DNA of 64,000 bases from Diphasiastrum complanatum (GCA_029204225.1 CM055096.1:71987349-72051348), one strand, 5' to 3'. Shown: positions 21,988-33,260, counted from the stretch's first letter. Notes: generated by a model from the letters alone, not told the origin. Translations and numbers: made by a program.

Positions 21988-24540
21988 TTGATCCAGACCA
22001 GCAATCACAACAACACAATTGACAACATCAAAAGCCCAAGACCAAACTCTTCTGCAAGTACTACAAGAGAACCAACCACGACATCAAGGATTGTCAAGTT
22101 TTCAAGCACAACGAAGCAAAGAAGAAGATGCATCAAGATGGAGGATTATGCCAGAACCTCTCTCGAAGACCCAACACTACTAATGATACAAGATGTACCC
22201 ATAAGAAATGTATTTGATTGGTATCTCAATTCTGGTGCTTCGCAGCACATGACCTCATATAAGTCCTTATTTGAAGATCTCACACCAACAAATTTGAAGT
22301 ATGTCTACTTCGGTGACTCAAGTACACTACAGATTGAAGACAAAGGATTTGTTCATCTTTATCTTCCAAATAACAAATTGATCTTGCTCAAGGATGTACT
22401 ATACATACCCAAACTGACCAAAAATTTATTATCAGTCAGCAAGTTCACTGATCAAGGCTGCAAAGCCATGTTCAATCTAAGACAATGTACCACTCTGGAC
22501 AATAAAGAAATCCTCTCTACAAACAAAGAAGGTAATTTGTGCATTCTGAGTCACGAATATGCACTCTCAACTAATGTGAGTACTTCAAATGCCCAGTTAT
22601 GGCATCGAAGACTAGGACATCTAAACATGAGATCAATCTTGTATATGCATCGTAATAGCATGGTCAATGATTTAAATCTTAATGCTTCCTCCACCGACAT
22701 TCGACATGTCTTTGAGATGTGCCTACTAGGCAAACAACCTAGATCAAGATTCCCAAAGAGACAAGCCACTAGAGCTAAGTCCATTTTAGAATTGATACAT
22801 AGTGATCTGTGTGGCCCTATGAGTACTCCCTCTCTGGGTTATGTACTATATTTTATCACTTTTATTGATGATTATTCTAGATTTACCAGCATTATGTTTA
22901 TCAATAACAAGTCTGAGGCATTCAATCGTTTCAAAGACTCCAAACAGTTCTTTGAGACACAGACTGGTCAATGACTCAAGACCCTTTGTACTGACAGTGG
23001 TGGAGAGTTTATCTCAAATGGAATGTTTGACTATCTGGCATCATTCGACATTCATCATCAGTTCACCACCAACTACACACCACATCAGAATGGAGTAGTC
23101 GAAAAGAAGAATATAACATTGCTAAATGCATCACGATCAATGATGTCAAATGCTCAGCTCACCAAGAACTTTTGAGTTGAAGCAATTTCAACAACTTGCT
23201 ATCTGCAGAACAATTTGAGTACCAAAGCAGTCGACCCAAAGACTCCCTTCAAAGCTTTCTATGGGTACAAACTGAGTCTACGACACCTCCGAGTATTTGG
23301 CTGTCTTTGCTATGTACACATTTTCTCTGATCTAAGAAAGAAGCTTGATCCTGTTAGCTGCAAGAGTATCTTCATTGGATACTCGATGTCACACAAGGCA
23401 TATAGAATTTTTGATGTTGAGACGAGCCAAATCTCAGTTAGTCGAGATGTCGTCTTCCTTGAAGACAAATTCTTCAACTTCAACCAGAAGCAACCAATGC
23501 AAGAGTTCGTTCCAATGACTCCCATCACCATCGACAGGCCTCGACCTGTGCTGTTCTGACAAACATCAAAGATATCCCTGTCGCACAACAAGGAGAATCA
23601 TCATCTCAGCAACCGACTATTGTTCGAAAATTTGCATGACGTCTACAAGAACCTGATCATTACATCCCTCAAGCATTCATCAACAATGATGAACCCACTT
23701 CAGTAACAGAAGCATTGTCGAGTTCAAATGCAGAGAACTGGCATTCTACCATGCATGTTGAGTACAATTCATTGATGACAAACAAGACATGACATCTTGT
23801 CGGAGCTCCTGCAGATGCAAAGATCATCGACACGAAGTGGATCTTCAAGATGAAGCTCAATTGAGACGGTTCAACAACCAGATGGAAAGCTCATCTATTC
23901 GTCAAAGGTTATGAACAAACCTATGAGATCGACTACATTGAGACATACAGTCCAATTGTAAGACTTCAGTCAATTTGATCTTTATTTGCCTTAGCAGCTG
24001 CCGAAGATCTGGAAGTATACCAGATGGATGTTCAGACAACCTTTCTGAATGGATATGTACAAGAAGACATCTATATCTATCAACCTGAAGGTTACGTCTT
24101 TCAAGGCCAAGAACATACAGTGTGTAATCTACAGAAAGCTCTCTACAGGCTAAAGCAAACTCCAAGGGCCTGGTTTGATAGAATCAATCGATTCTTGTTG
24201 CAGCATGACTTCATCCCAAACTCTGTTGGCTCTAATGTTTATCTCAAACATAGAGGCTCAAGCTATGTCATAATAGCTCTATATGTTGATGACTCACTGA
24301 TCATCAACAATTCAAATCAGTTGCTTCATGAGACGAAGACTATTTTGTCGAAAGAATTCGAAATGATTGATTCAGACCCGAAGACTGATGCAGAGAAGAA
24401 ACATATGTGCAACTACCCCTATCAGTCAATAGTCGGATCAATCATGTATGCCATGGCATTTACAATCAGCACATTGTCACAATTTATGTCCAACCGGCCT
24501 ACCTCACTGGAAGGCTCTACTTAGAGTACTAAGATACATT
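21988..24540 (+). pseudogene. copia pol: protease, integrase, reverse transcriptase (degenerate)
   Basis: The zinc knuckle survives as CKYYKRTNHDIKDC at ~22050 (second Cys lost, other frame). The protease motif is WYLNSGASQHM, with the catalytic Asp replaced by Asn. The integrase zinc-binding domain keeps both histidines (LWHRRLGHLN), but the first cysteine of the later pair is Phe. The core shows IHSDLCGPM, CTDSGGEF after a stop at 22972, and NGVVEKKN, so D, D and E are kept. Reverse transcriptase shows MDVQTTFLNGYVQEDIYI and YVDD (~24282-24293), then skips ~40 residues to YPYQSIVGSIMYAM. Pol stops being readable after HYALF at ~24563. Many stops; not functional. Confidence 0.92.
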
Positions 24541-24569
24541 CAAGCCACTAAGCACTATGCTTTGTTTGG

Positions 24570-24607
24570 AGTAGATCAACCCATTTGGAGTAGATCAACC
24601 CATTTGG
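24570..24607 (+). repeat. 19-base tandem duplication at the copia/gypsy junction
   Basis: GGAGTAGATCAACCCATTT occurs twice in a row exactly where copia pol ceases to be readable. Confidence 0.85.
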
Positions 24608-24629
24608 AGCATTTATAACTTAGTGTATC

Positions 24630-24805
24630 TTTTTGAATTTGAGCTAGTATTCAAGAGTAGGGGCAAGCAATTGAAGAATTGTTGCATCTCTGAGTACTTA
24701 TTCAGATGGAAAGATCAAACTAAAAATAATGATTCATGGGAAAGGCTGAAAGCTTAAGGAATAGTTTCATGTTTTCTTTTTCCCGTTATGAGGACAGAAC
24801 CTGTT
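24630..24805 (+). pseudogene. gypsy chromodomain remnant
   Basis: After the copia part, frames read SRGKQLKNCCISEYLFRWKD, then NDSWERLKA. This fits the chromodomain pattern (R-x2-L-R-x4-EYL-x-[KR]WK, then x-W-E) seen in full at 470-515. A polypurine tract and an LTR start follow, as at the end of a chromovirus. It is therefore a different element type fused to the copia body. Confidence 0.7.
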
Positions 24806-25290
24806 TAAGGGAGGAAAAATGTTACGGCCATATTTAGCTAAGGACATGGAATAGTCCTAATATGGTAGACCGGCCCTCCAGTGTCCGAGATTATTGGTCA
24901 CGCCTAGATTTAATTCCACATCGAGGCTTGTTGGTAACTAATGACCCTAAGAGGACCCAGACACTCTAATTGAGACATATGGAGTAGTGCATGTACGTGT
25001 GACTAATATAGGCAGGAGGTATGTATGAAGAGCTGTGACCTATTTATGGTTGACCTGCATGGAGATTGCGTGGTCTCATGCACAGGATCCTACTCTCAAT
25101 ATATTGAAGTAGAGATTATCTCGTCGACAACTTTGGTCCAGGTTACCAGTTGAGCTCTTCTCCTCTTGCTATCACATGGCATGGCTTGGGGGCTAGATCC
25201 AGGAGGATTCTCTTGGAGGGATCTAGGTTTGGTTGGGTGGTTTTGCTCCACTGTCTCTCTTGTGTTTTCCTATCCTCATCTTAGGGGATT
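24806..25290 (+). mobile_element. Polypurine tract and 3' LTR of a gypsy chromovirus
   Basis: AAGGGAGGAAAAA at 24807-24819 is followed by TGTTACGGCCATATT at 24820. The LTR-like sequence runs to about 25290, where a minus-strand copia gag begins. The right edge is approximate because no second copy is available. Confidence 0.65.
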
Positions 25291-25293
25291 TTC

Positions 25294-25722
25294 CTAGTGG
25301 TCTTTGCACTCATTCTTGTCGTCGTAGTTCTCTCTAGCTTCAACTTCTTCCTTGATGTCGATGACTGCCTTGTCGAAGGTCATTGTAAGAACTTTAGCCA
25401 TCAATGTCCGGGTTGTCTGGAACGATCGAGGTAAGGAGTGCAGTAGGTAATTGAGCTGTTTCTCTTGTGAGATTGCATGTTCTGTCCAGCGTTGTATAGT
25501 GATAGGAACATGTTCTTTATCTTCTTGATGAAGCTGGTGAGATCTTTGGCATCCCATATTAGATAGGTAAGCTGATCTTCTAGATGCATTATCTGATTTC
25601 GTGAATTGGTCTGAAATCTATTGATGAGTGTATCTCACATCTCTCTAGCATTAGATGCGAGGTCAGGAGTAATGTTGTCTTCGATGGAAGAGGAGATGAC
25701 TGATACAGATGACTGATGTTGT
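25294..25722 (-). pseudogene. copia gag, 3' portion of an element split by a gypsy insertion
   Basis: Minus-strand frames carry VISSSIEDNITPDLASNAREM, then INRF-like sequence and HLEDQLTYLIWDAKDLTSFI, then, after a frameshift, LNYLLHSLPRSFQTTRTLM and MTFDKAVIDIKEEVEARE. This is copia gag in the right order. The N-terminal codons and the primer site lie 9.6 kb away at 35368-35420, beyond the inserted Tat-like element. The frame continues across the insertion once the 5-bp target duplication is counted once. Confidence 0.85.
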
Positions 25723-25727
25723 GAATG

Positions 25728-26006
25728 TGTTAGCAACTGTGCTAACACAGAGAAAATAAAAAAATAATAATAAAACTCCGTGGCATGTGTTTTGTAAGAC
25801 CACGTATGAGTATCTGTCAATAAACTTCAAGCCATGGCATGTGTTTTGTAAGTCCATGAGTAGAAGCTTAAATAATAATAAAATAGCTTAAACTTAGATT
25901 TAAAACTTAGACTTAGGAAACTTAAGACTAGAATTATTTTATCTTAAGTTTTCCTAAGTTAAGAAATTTGAAGTTCTAAATCCTAAGTTAGAAGTTCTTG
26001 AAAAGT
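25728..26006 (+). repeat. Left part of the 5' LTR (first ~278 bases)
   Basis: Nearly identical to 34541-34817. It stops at GTTCTTGAAAAG, where the inverted block begins. The rest of this LTR lies, reversed, at 27885-28424. Confidence 0.95.
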
Positions 26007-26019
26007 AGGTGGCCGGATC

Positions 26020-27030
26020 GATGGTATGCGGATCAAGATAATGGATAGCGTTTTGTGGGGCATGTTGGTTAACAACAAACTGTTGACGTGGGGATGGGTA
26101 TTGATTTGGTGCAGGGGGTCGTGGTTGATAAACCCCTAGTCGTGGCATAGGTTGTTGTGGCAGGTACGGGCGGTAAGCTCGATAGATGGTTGGTCTGGTG
26201 GCTGCTGGGAAATGATTTCATAGTTGAGAGCATTCATTAGCAGTGTGATGCAATGAGCAGATTGGACACCAGACATTTTCCCTTGCTGAAAAGGATTTCT
26301 CAGCAATCTGTTTCATGGCAGTTTGAAAATCGGTAGTGAGTTTATAAATATGAGATTGTTGAGCTTTTTGCCAGGTTTCCATTTGATGTAGAAGTTCAGA
26401 AGGCTGAGCAATATTATCAGATTTTGGGTGATTAGGACGGTCCAAATTCTTAGATCTCTTTTTACGATGGTCAAAGTCATCGTCAGAACCTTCATCTTCT
26501 TCACAGATAGCATCAGTCATCACATCTTTAAGTTGATCATAAAGGTCAACTGGTTTGAATTCACGGCAGATGTTTTTTTGGCAATCCAACTAAAAATAGT
26601 TTTATGGCCATTCATTCAGTGATATTTTCATCAACACTTCTACTTTGATACATTTAAAATGCTCAATGTAGTGTCGAATAGACTCCTCGCGACGCATCTT
26701 GATATGAGTAATTTGAATGAACGGGCTCTGAGTCAGTTTGGATGGTTTGAAACGCTTGATGAGAGCGTCCTTGAGGGTGGTCCAAGAAGCAAGATCAGGA
26801 GCTTCGAGATTCAAGTACCACTCCTTGGCGGTGCCATAGAGTACCATGGGAAATAGGTGAAACTTTTCAGTTTCAGAGGTATCTCCATAAAAACGGCATG
26901 CGTTATCAAAGTCTTGGAGAAATCGGACTGGGTCATATTCGCCATCGTACTTTGGTGCATCGATACGTGGAATTCTTTGTTCCATTCGTGGAGGAGTCGG
27001 ATTAGAAGATTCAGCACAGTCGCGAGACAT
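26020..27030 (-). pseudogene. gag of the Tat-like element (inverted)
   Basis: From the ATG near 27028 the minus frame reads RMEQRIPRIDAPKYDGEYD, then FLQDFDNACRFYGDTSE, YGTAKEWYLNLE, FKPSKLTQSPF and HIKMRREESIRHYIEHFK, the capsid part of a plant gypsy gag. A frameshift near 26600 leads to an acidic segment (CEEDEGSDDDFDHRKKRS), a helical stretch, and CPICSLHHTANEC, a zinc-knuckle-like motif. A Pro/Gln-rich stretch (QPRPPAPNQYPSPRQQ) follows up to the inversion edge. The capsid would coat the element RNA. Confidence 0.88.
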
Positions 27031-27059
27031 GATGCAGAATATAGATGAGCAAGGCAAGA

Positions 27060-27860
27060 CTGTACTTCACAAAAAGGGTAGTTTGCTTGCAGAATGGATA
27101 GTGTAGGACAAAAACTGGTATTTTTGATTGTTATAGAATTCGCGGACAGGTTGAGAAATCGTGGAGAGACAGATAAATCTAACTGTAATACTCGCGAATT
27201 TTGAAAAAGATTTTTGAATGTCAAAATAGTGATTTTTTTAGATTTTCTGGAAAAAATTTGGCGTTTCAGAATTCGCGAATAGTACAGGAAAATCGTGCTC
27301 TGTGAGGATGAATTCTTAGGCTGGATGGCGAATTCTAACAGAGAGGTTTGACTGGCAGATAGGGAATATAGAGAAAAATGTGATGTTCTGACAGTAAACG
27401 GGCAAAATCTGTGAGATAGAATTCGCGGAGCTATTGAAGGACTGATCTTAATGAGATTTAGCCTCAATGAAGTCGGCGAATTCTAGGACAAAGATTTTGA
27501 TGAGAAATAAGGGATTTTGACAGTATATCAGGCTGTTTTCTCAAAATTTGACTGTGGTCAAAATTCGTGGAGGTGATAAAATGAAAGATCAGGGTTTATT
27601 AGGGCTGCAGACAGATTGGCGAATTCTGATATACCTTTTTGGTTGTGAAAAAGGTCACTTGGGACACTTCTTTTGAAAAAAATGCCCAAGTTGACTCTTT
27701 TGTTGCTTCCCCCCGGTTTGAGAAGTTGCTCCACAGCTCGTGCAGGACCTGGAGAGACGACGCATGCTGTTTGTTGGTAGATAGAGATAAGCACACAAGC
27801 AAACATACAACACGGAGGGCAAAAAAACAAAAGAAAAAGGAGAAGAAGCTAGGGAAAAAA
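27060..27860 (-). other. 5' leader of the Tat-like element (inverted) with GAATTCGCG motifs
   Basis: Untranslated sequence between gag and primer site. The word GAATTCGCG, or its reverse or a one-base variant, recurs at about 27136, 27193, 27269, 27327, 27419, 27478, 27561 and 27619. The end nearest the primer site is purine-rich on the plus strand. Confidence 0.75.
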
Positions 27861-27867
27861 AGACTTA

Positions 27868-27884
27868 AAAAGCAGCAACGGCGC
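27868..27884 (-). other. Primer binding site of the Tat-like element
   Basis: On the minus strand, right after the LTR end CTTCCAATA, comes TTGGCGCCGTTGCTGC. TGGCGCCGTTGC is the primer site typical of Athila/Tat-group plant gypsy elements and unlike the tRNA-Met site of the copia elements here. Confidence 0.88.
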
Positions 27885-28424
27885 CAATATTGGAAGTATT
27901 TCTAGTGTGTGCGGTGGCTAGATCTACTTACAGGTGTAGTATAGGGATGTAGAGATTCGTCCACTTTTTAAATTTCTACCAAGGTTCAAACAGAAATGCG
28001 AAACTAAGACGTAATGACGGAAGCACTAAGGCTTACCCAACTAGTGCTCAAAACGGAAATGAAACTATCTAAGGTGACAAAATACAAACCCTTGCTAGGG
28101 CTTACCTAACTAGCAAGGTGTTTAATCTAAATTCTACTTAACACCCAAAGGGTAATAAAATAATATTGCGGCTAATATTAAGCAAATAAGCAATAAAGAA
28201 CATGCCACAATAAACCCATGAAAAGGAGGCAAGAGGAGGCCCGAGCACCTTCCCTCAAGCTATGCACCTTTCCAAAGGGAACACAAATGACATAGAATTA
28301 TAATTCTCCAAAATAGAGAGCAAGATAGCTTAATCTCAAAAGTGTTGGTTACAATGCAAATACCTCTCCTTTTATGGCAAGGAGGGTCTTACATAAGTGT
28401 CTACTAACTTATGGTACTAATCTG
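27885..28424 (-). repeat. Right part of the 5' LTR, inverted
   Basis: Reverse complement of 34826-35362 with few differences. It ends at GTTTC (28424), directly followed by gag sequence on the plus strand. Confidence 0.95.
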
Positions 28425-29037
28425 TTTCCGCAATACTCTACTGAAACGGTTGTTTATTATACCTATAATTCTAATGCTCAACCGATGGATCCCAATGCCC
28501 AAGCTTACAACCCAAACCAAGCTGTCTTTGCCGCACATCAACTACCCACAATACGAGTTTGCTTTATCTGTGCAGGTAAACATCCTAGTATTCGCTGCCC
28601 AGATAAACTCCGCTTTCCTCCAGCTTGTGAAAACTGTGGTATTGAACATCATGTGAAGGACTGCCCATCCCAATCTAAGCCAACGGCTGATCAAAGTGTG
28701 GTCCAACCTACCGGTGTCCTTCCGCACGTGTTGATCAAACTAGGAGGTCTCAAGTTTTCTGTTGATCTTGTAGTACTTGATATTCCCAATAATACCTATT
28801 CTTATGAATTACTACTTGGTCGTCCGTGGCTCACCAATGCACGAGTCGTTCATGATTGGAGCAAAGGCCGAGTCACTTTTGGTAATCGTGACAGTTCTGT
28901 CACCATTGACTCAACGGGTAAACTCAAACCTGCATGCATCCATGACGAGGGATCCTCAACCACCAACTCAGTATTTGAGCCATACCAGTCCAGCCACAAA
29001 AAAGGTCATTATGTTAAATCTACTGATATCGTAAACT
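28425..29037 (+). pseudogene. gag zinc knuckles and protease of the Tat-like element
   Basis: The frame is open from the inversion edge to the TAG at 29037. An Asn/Pro/Ala-rich spacer leads to two zinc knuckles of CX2CX3HX4C form, CFICAGKHPSIRC and CENCGIEHHVKDC. After a linker comes the C-terminal half of an aspartic protease: FSVDLVVLDIP, then YELLLGRPWL and a basic/Thr end. The N-terminal half with the catalytic D-[TS]-G is not present, so the protease is incomplete. It would normally cut the polyprotein into gag, reverse transcriptase and integrase. Confidence 0.85.
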
Positions 29038-29700
29038 AGAGTCACAGTCTAGCTACCATTGATTGTGTGAATGCCGATTACTGTGCTCAACATCAGGATA
29101 ATTGTACCTCTCCACACCCGATCGATCACGACCAATTACCTGATCTGGATACACCCATCATCAATATCAATTTTATTGATATTCTTCCACACCATGATGA
29201 GCTACTAAATGTTGCATGGCTACCTACTAATGAATCAGACAATTTATTCATTGATGACGAGAACGTCTTACGAAGTCAGAATTGCATATGGACATTTCTG
29301 ATATTCAGATCCTCAACTATATGGAAGCAGTTCCTCCAAAGACCTATCCGCAACATGCTTCCAAGGTGGAATCCATTGCCAAGGTTGCAATTGAAAAACC
29401 TGAGACAAAATTCTACCGTCCCAAACGCCCACACTATCCATGGGATCTCTGTGAGGAGGAGACTATCTTTCAAATTGATAACAAGATCCTCCATGACATA
29501 CCAACTGTCTCTCCACCACCGAACCCTCAACCACCTGGTCATACTATGAAAGAGAAAATGAAAAAACCACTTTAAATTCAACCGTCAGGTGACCTCACAA
29601 TTCTTCGAAAAGTTCCTGAAATTGCCTCTAGCCCTACACCAGTCCCCGAAAAAGCACCATCTCGGCAAGATAAAGGCAAGGCCCCCCTCGAATCTCTAGC
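29038..29700 (+). other. Linker between protease and reverse transcriptase
   Basis: Open in shifting frames with acidic and Pro-rich content and no known domain. Such variable spacers are common between protease and reverse transcriptase in Tat-group elements. Several frameshifts. Confidence 0.6.
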
Positions 29701-29702
29701 CC

Positions 29703-30760
29703 ATGATGTTCCTGCATACTCTAAGGACTATACGATCGAGGATGTCACAATCAAATTACCCCAAGCTCAACGTGAGCCCACTAGTAGAGTCACCCTACGA
29801 AGGCCCTGCACAAACCATAACCCTTTCCTTGAGTGAGCCAAATGAAACCAACGAATATCTTGTCCACGTTGGAGCTCATCTCAATCGCGAACAACGAAGA
29901 CGGCTTGAAAAGCTCCTGCGAAAATATCGACATATCTTTGCCTGGACCTATAAAGACATGAAAGGCGTCTCACCCCAAGTAGTTGTGCATCGTATCCCAC
30001 TACTAACTAGGTGTGAGGCCCACTGCGAGTCATCCATATAGATGCAATCCCATCTATAGGACCAAGATCAAAGAAGAATTACAACGCCTTTTAGACGCGG
30101 GATTTATCTATGAAATTGAGCATACTGAGTGGGTCTCCCCAATTGTCATCATCCCCAAAAAAAATGGAAAACTCCAGATCTGTGTCGATTTTAAGAAACT
30201 TAACGTCGTCACTGAACGTGCTCATTTTCCACTACCTTTCGGAGAATCCATCTTAGAAAATCTAGCAGGAGATGAGGCTTACTCCTTCTTAGATGGCTTT
30301 AGCGGATATAATATGATCCAAATCACTGAAGAAGATCAACACAAAACCGCCTTTGCCACAGTATGGGGAACCTTCTACTGAAAAGTCGTGCCTTTTGGTC
30401 TCTGCAATGCTCCTAGCACCTTCCAACGTGTTATGCAAGTGGCCTTTTCTCAGCAGATGGGCGATACCTTAGAAGTTTACTTGGACGATTTAGGAGCACA
30501 TTCCGAAGAAATATGTCATCTGTCTGTGCTCAATTTTTTTTTTTATCCAATGTCAACGCTTCGGTATCTCTCTTAATCCTGAAAAATGCCAGATTTGGCT
30601 AATCCATGGTATTGTGTTAGGACATATTATCTCACGAAATGGCATTGCCACTAACCCTGAAAAGATCCTTATCATTCAAAATCTACCAAAACTGCGTACG
30701 ATACGTGAAGTTTACTCCTTCCTTGGCCACGCCAACTACTATCGGTGCTTTATTTTTGTT
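29703..30760 (+). pseudogene. Reverse transcriptase of the Tat-like element
   Basis: The N-terminal block reads RRLEKLLRKYRHIFAWTYKDMKG and VHRIPLL. After a frameshift near 30020 it continues with ELQRLLDAGFIYEIEHTEWV, PIVIIPKKNGKLQICVDFKK, FPLPFGESILENLAG and SFLDGFSGYNMIQI. A TGA at 30379-30381 replaces the Trp before KVVPFGLCNAPSTFQRVM. The active site is YLDD at 30478-30489. A slippage in the T-run at ~30536-30544 shifts the frame; FGISLNPEKCQIW and FLGHANYYR follow. The copy is full length but broken at least four times. Confidence 0.93.
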
Positions 30761-30829
30761 TTGCTAACAAAGCACGCCTAATCTACAAAGTAGTTTTAGT
30801 TCCCAAATGGATGGATGAACAACGCGTCG

Positions 30830-31270
30830 CCTTTAATCACCTCAAATAAGCCCTTACCCATGCACCCATCCTCCGGGCTCCTGATTATTCTAAAGAATTC
30901 CATGTGCATACCAATGCATCCAAGTATGCCATTGGAGCAATGCTCACCCACTTGGGAGAATTCAAAAAGGAGTATCCAATTTGTTTTCTTAGTCAACAAT
31001 TGATACCTGCTGAAGTCAATTATACTACTACCGAATGCGAAGCCTTGGCAATGGTATATGCGGTTCAGAAGTTTCGCCATTATCTTCTAGGAAAAGTCTT
31101 TGCATTCTTCACTGATCATCAAGCACTATTGTATCTCATCAACAAGACCTCCACCACCGGCCGTATGACTAGATGGATCCTATTATTGAGAGAATTTGAG
31201 TTTAGGATTGTGGTTCATAAGGGAGTTCAACATTTTTTAGCGGACCATCTATCCCGAATCTCTAACCTTC
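30830..31270 (+). pseudogene. RNase H of the Tat-like element, catalytic Asp changed to Asn
   Basis: A long open frame reads EFHVHTNASKYAIGAML. The first catalytic residue, normally Asp in a TDAS motif, is Asn (codon AAT at 30913-30915). The later residues are kept: TTTECEALAMV, FFTDHQALLYL and FLADHLSRI. RNase H would remove template RNA during reverse transcription; the change is expected to inactivate it. The frame continues without a break into the integrase zinc domain. Confidence 0.9.
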
Positions 31271-32577
31271 CTACCCTTGATCAAGACGTCAACGATGATT
31301 TACCAGATGCAATCCTTTTACAAGTTGACTCTACACCTATATGGGCTAAGGAAATTACCGAATATTTAACTTCAGGGCAGATGGATCCTTCCTTCTCTAA
31401 ACTTGAACAACGTGCGTTGGTCCTCAAAACTAAACCTTATACATTAATTGCAAGACAACTCTACAAGCAAGGGTTAGATGGAATTATTCGACGATGTCTT
31501 ACTGAAGGAGAAATACCCTCTGTAATTTCCCTCACTCATGAAGGTATTGGTGCCGGCCATTTCTCTTCTGAAACAACTGCTAAGAAAATTCTCTTAGTCG
31601 ATTTTTGGTGGCCAACACTCTTTAAGGATACGCACAATTACACTAAAGCTTGTGATATCTGCCAACGCACAAAATGCTTTCAAAAATTAGACTACATGCC
31701 TTTATAGGTGTAACCACTGATCAAGCTTTTCAGAAATGGGGAATTGATTATGTCAGACCTATGAGTCCTGCTGCTCGACACACACAATCTCGTTACATCA
31801 TAGTAGCTACGGACTACTGCACCAAATGGGCCGAAGCAAGAGCTGTTCGCAATGATGATGCTCGTTCTCCCGCCAAATTTCTCTATGAACAGGTTATAGT
31901 TCGGTTTGGATGTCCTCTAGAGCTTATCAGTGATAGTGGTACACATTTTCTTAATTCTGTCATTGCAGATCTTCTTTCCAATTTTTTTGTGGTACATCGC
32001 AAAAGTTTCCCATACTATCCACGCTGCAATGGCTAGGCAGAATCCACCAATGAGATCCTATGTGGAATTCTGATTGGGAACTCAAACTCCATGCTGCTCT
32101 CTGGGCTTATCGCACTACCCCGAGGCGAGCTACAGACTTAACCCCCTTCCAGCTCACATATGGTCAAGAAGTCGTTATGCCTATGGAATTCCATATTCCC
32201 TCCCTTCGAGTAGCCTACAACCTTGAGCTCGATACTCCTCAGAATCTAGCAAATAGGTTATTCCATTTGGAGCAACTCTGTGAAACACGACGGGATCAGC
32301 ATCCATGCTCAACAAGTCCACAAACGACGACAAAAAGCATGGCATGATCGCTCATTGAAACTTAGAGATTTCTAGGTTGGCGATAAGGTCCTGCTATACC
32401 AGGCCAAAGCCTTCAAAGGCAAACTGAAATTTTCGGGCCAAGGACCTTATGTAATAAAAAAAATCTTTGCCTCTGGATATGTCCAACTCCAAACCCTTCA
32501 AGGCGATATCCTCGACACTGTAGTCAATGGGAGTCAACTGAGAAAGTACAACGAACCCTGCTTGTATCTTAATATGT
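31271..32577 (+). pseudogene. Integrase of the Tat-like element
   Basis: The zinc domain keeps H-H-C-C (HEGIGAGHF, then CDICQRTKC), then a TAG at 31705-31707 ends the frame. The core resumes one frame over: GIDYVRPM, ATDYCTKWAEA, LISDSGTHF, then a TAG at 32034-32036 just before AESTNE, which carries the catalytic Glu. D, D and E are thus all present. ALWAYRTTPR and TPFQLTYGQEVVMP follow. After a frameshift near 32345 the C-terminal domain reads FSGQGPYVIKKIF and VNGSQLRKY. The chain ends at the TAG at 32578-32580. There is no chromodomain. Confidence 0.93.
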
Positions 32578-32580
32578 ATT

Positions 32581-33260
32581 AGTTGCTTCTTTTCTATTTT
32601 TTTTTCTCTTCTCCCTTTTTATTGTTTGCATGCTATTTCGACCACATTTTTGCTGTGATTTCTTGTTCCACCCATCAAGATACTATCAGATCAGATATAC
32701 CAACAGTCTTCTATGAGAAAACCACAAAAGTCATTAGTTTCAGACGAAATTTTTTACAGCACCTCAGATAGAATTTGCCTGACCCTTTTTTCACAGAGCA
32801 CGATTCATTTTTTACCTCCGCAAATTTTGTCTCAGATAAAAAATTGTCTAAAAATAGAAAAAAAGTAGTTTTCTTCATCAGATAGATATCCATTCTCAGA
32901 ATTCGCAGACAATTCGTTGGAGTTCAAATTGATTCTCATGATTTCCCTACTAACTCCGCAAATTCTGATCAGATACATTTTTGCACTATCAGACATTTTT
33001 TCTCTTTTGGCAATAAAAAAATCACTTACAGGAATTCGCGGGCCCTCAGAAAGTTGTCTCAAAATTTGCGACCATCATTACCAAATTGTGGAGGCTGAGG
33101 ACGATTCCTGGGTGAAGTTACGAATTCCTGCCAAAAAAAGTATATATATAGGCCTCCACCTTCTCTCCACGAGTTCATTTTAGATTGCTGCTCTTGAGTT
33201 CATGCCAAATTCTTTTTAAAATTTTCAAATTTCTCAGAGCAATCTAAAACCACTGTTATT
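32581..33260 (+). other. Spacer with repeated GAATTCGCG / TCAGATA words
   Basis: Non-coding. GAATTCGCG and variants occur at about 32816, 32899, 32956, 33032, 33064 and 33119, and TCAGATA-like words occur about six times. The same GAATTCGCG word fills the 5' leader of this element. Confidence 0.75.
33141..33150 (+). promoter_or_regulatory. Internal TATA box upstream of the third ORF
   Basis: TATATATATA followed by GG and a pyrimidine-rich stretch (CCTCCACCTTCTCTCC) lies 110 bases before the ATG at 33261. The placement fits an internal promoter for a subgenomic transcript. No transcript data are available here. Confidence 0.5.

Larger units (their letters stand above)
26007..28424 (-). mobile_element. 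Inverted 2.4 kb block: gag, leader, primer site and rest of 5' LTR
   Basis: Everything here reads on the minus strand although both ends of the element read plus. From 28424 down: LTR bases from ~286 to the end, the primer site, a leader, then most of gag. Turning the block round puts LTR and gag back into a normal gypsy order on both sides. At the gag side the reading frame closes across the join with the zinc-knuckle frame at 28425. At the left join AAAAG is shared by both sequences, and about nine LTR bases were lost. Confidence 0.92.
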
